In this document: piece by piece, positions 5,689 to 5,713 of the stretch | Layout of the letters: each line of letters starts with the position of its first letter | Numbering within the stretch: the stretch's first letter is position 1 | NCBI GenBank assembly: GCA_025454675.1 | Contig: JALONZ010000163.1 | Coordinates: forward strand, 1 to 5,713 | From: Anaerolineae bacterium | GTDB taxonomy: Bacteria; Chloroflexota; Anaerolineae; Aggregatilineales; Phototrophicaceae | Direction: 5' to 3' | DNA: 5,713 bases | Position numbers and translations under genes: made by a program | The notes under the pieces: model-generated | What the model saw: the letters and a program-made list of their open reading frames with translations, nothing else | Databases searched by the model: none | Told to the model about the DNA's origin: nothing

Positions 5689-5713
5689 CAGTAAACATTT
5701 TTGACTATAGCCA

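Overview
The window holds six protein genes, one of them cut at the left edge, at moderate GC with short intergenic gaps. The organism looks like a free-living bacterium. The FHA protein with an N-terminal zinc ribbon, the ClbS-like protein, the tandem rhodanese and the P1B-4 metal ATPase together suggest Chloroflexota (Anaerolineae-like). This rests on remembered family resemblance and not on a marker gene, so it is only a moderate-confidence guess. No rRNA, tRNA, CRISPR array, transposase or phage gene is visible.

Layout. At 1-816 (+) is the 3' part of an unusual gene. Its visible N-terminus resembles the cobalamin-binding helical region of MerR/CarH-type regulators and runs straight into two rhodanese domains. 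A good sigma-70-like promoter (881-909) precedes a small STAS/SpoIIAA-like protein (948-1364, +). A perfect TATAAT overlaps that gene's stop codon, and a hairpin covers the ribosome binding site of the next gene, a ClbS/DfsB-like four-helix-bundle protein (1409-1915, +). That gene ends one base from the stop of a convergent gene for a zinc-ribbon/FHA protein (1917-2489, -). A 176-base divergent region with a 10-bp direct repeat separates the FHA gene from an alpha/beta hydrolase (2666-3505, +). The hydrolase converges on a P1B-4-type heavy-metal ATPase (3610-5634, -) across a 104-base gap with two hairpin-forming sequences. Upstream of the ATPase lies a perfect 12-bp inverted repeat that looks like an operator.

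The genes do not form one obvious pathway. Orientation changes often, so most are probably separate transcription units; only the STAS-like and ClbS-like genes could be co-transcribed. A loose common theme is stress handling: sulfur transfer, electrophile protection, phosphopeptide signalling and metal efflux. The items most worth following up are the regulator-rhodanese fusion at the left edge, the cysteine-rich insertion inside the ATPase, the dyad upstream of the ATPase, and the hairpin over the ClbS start site.
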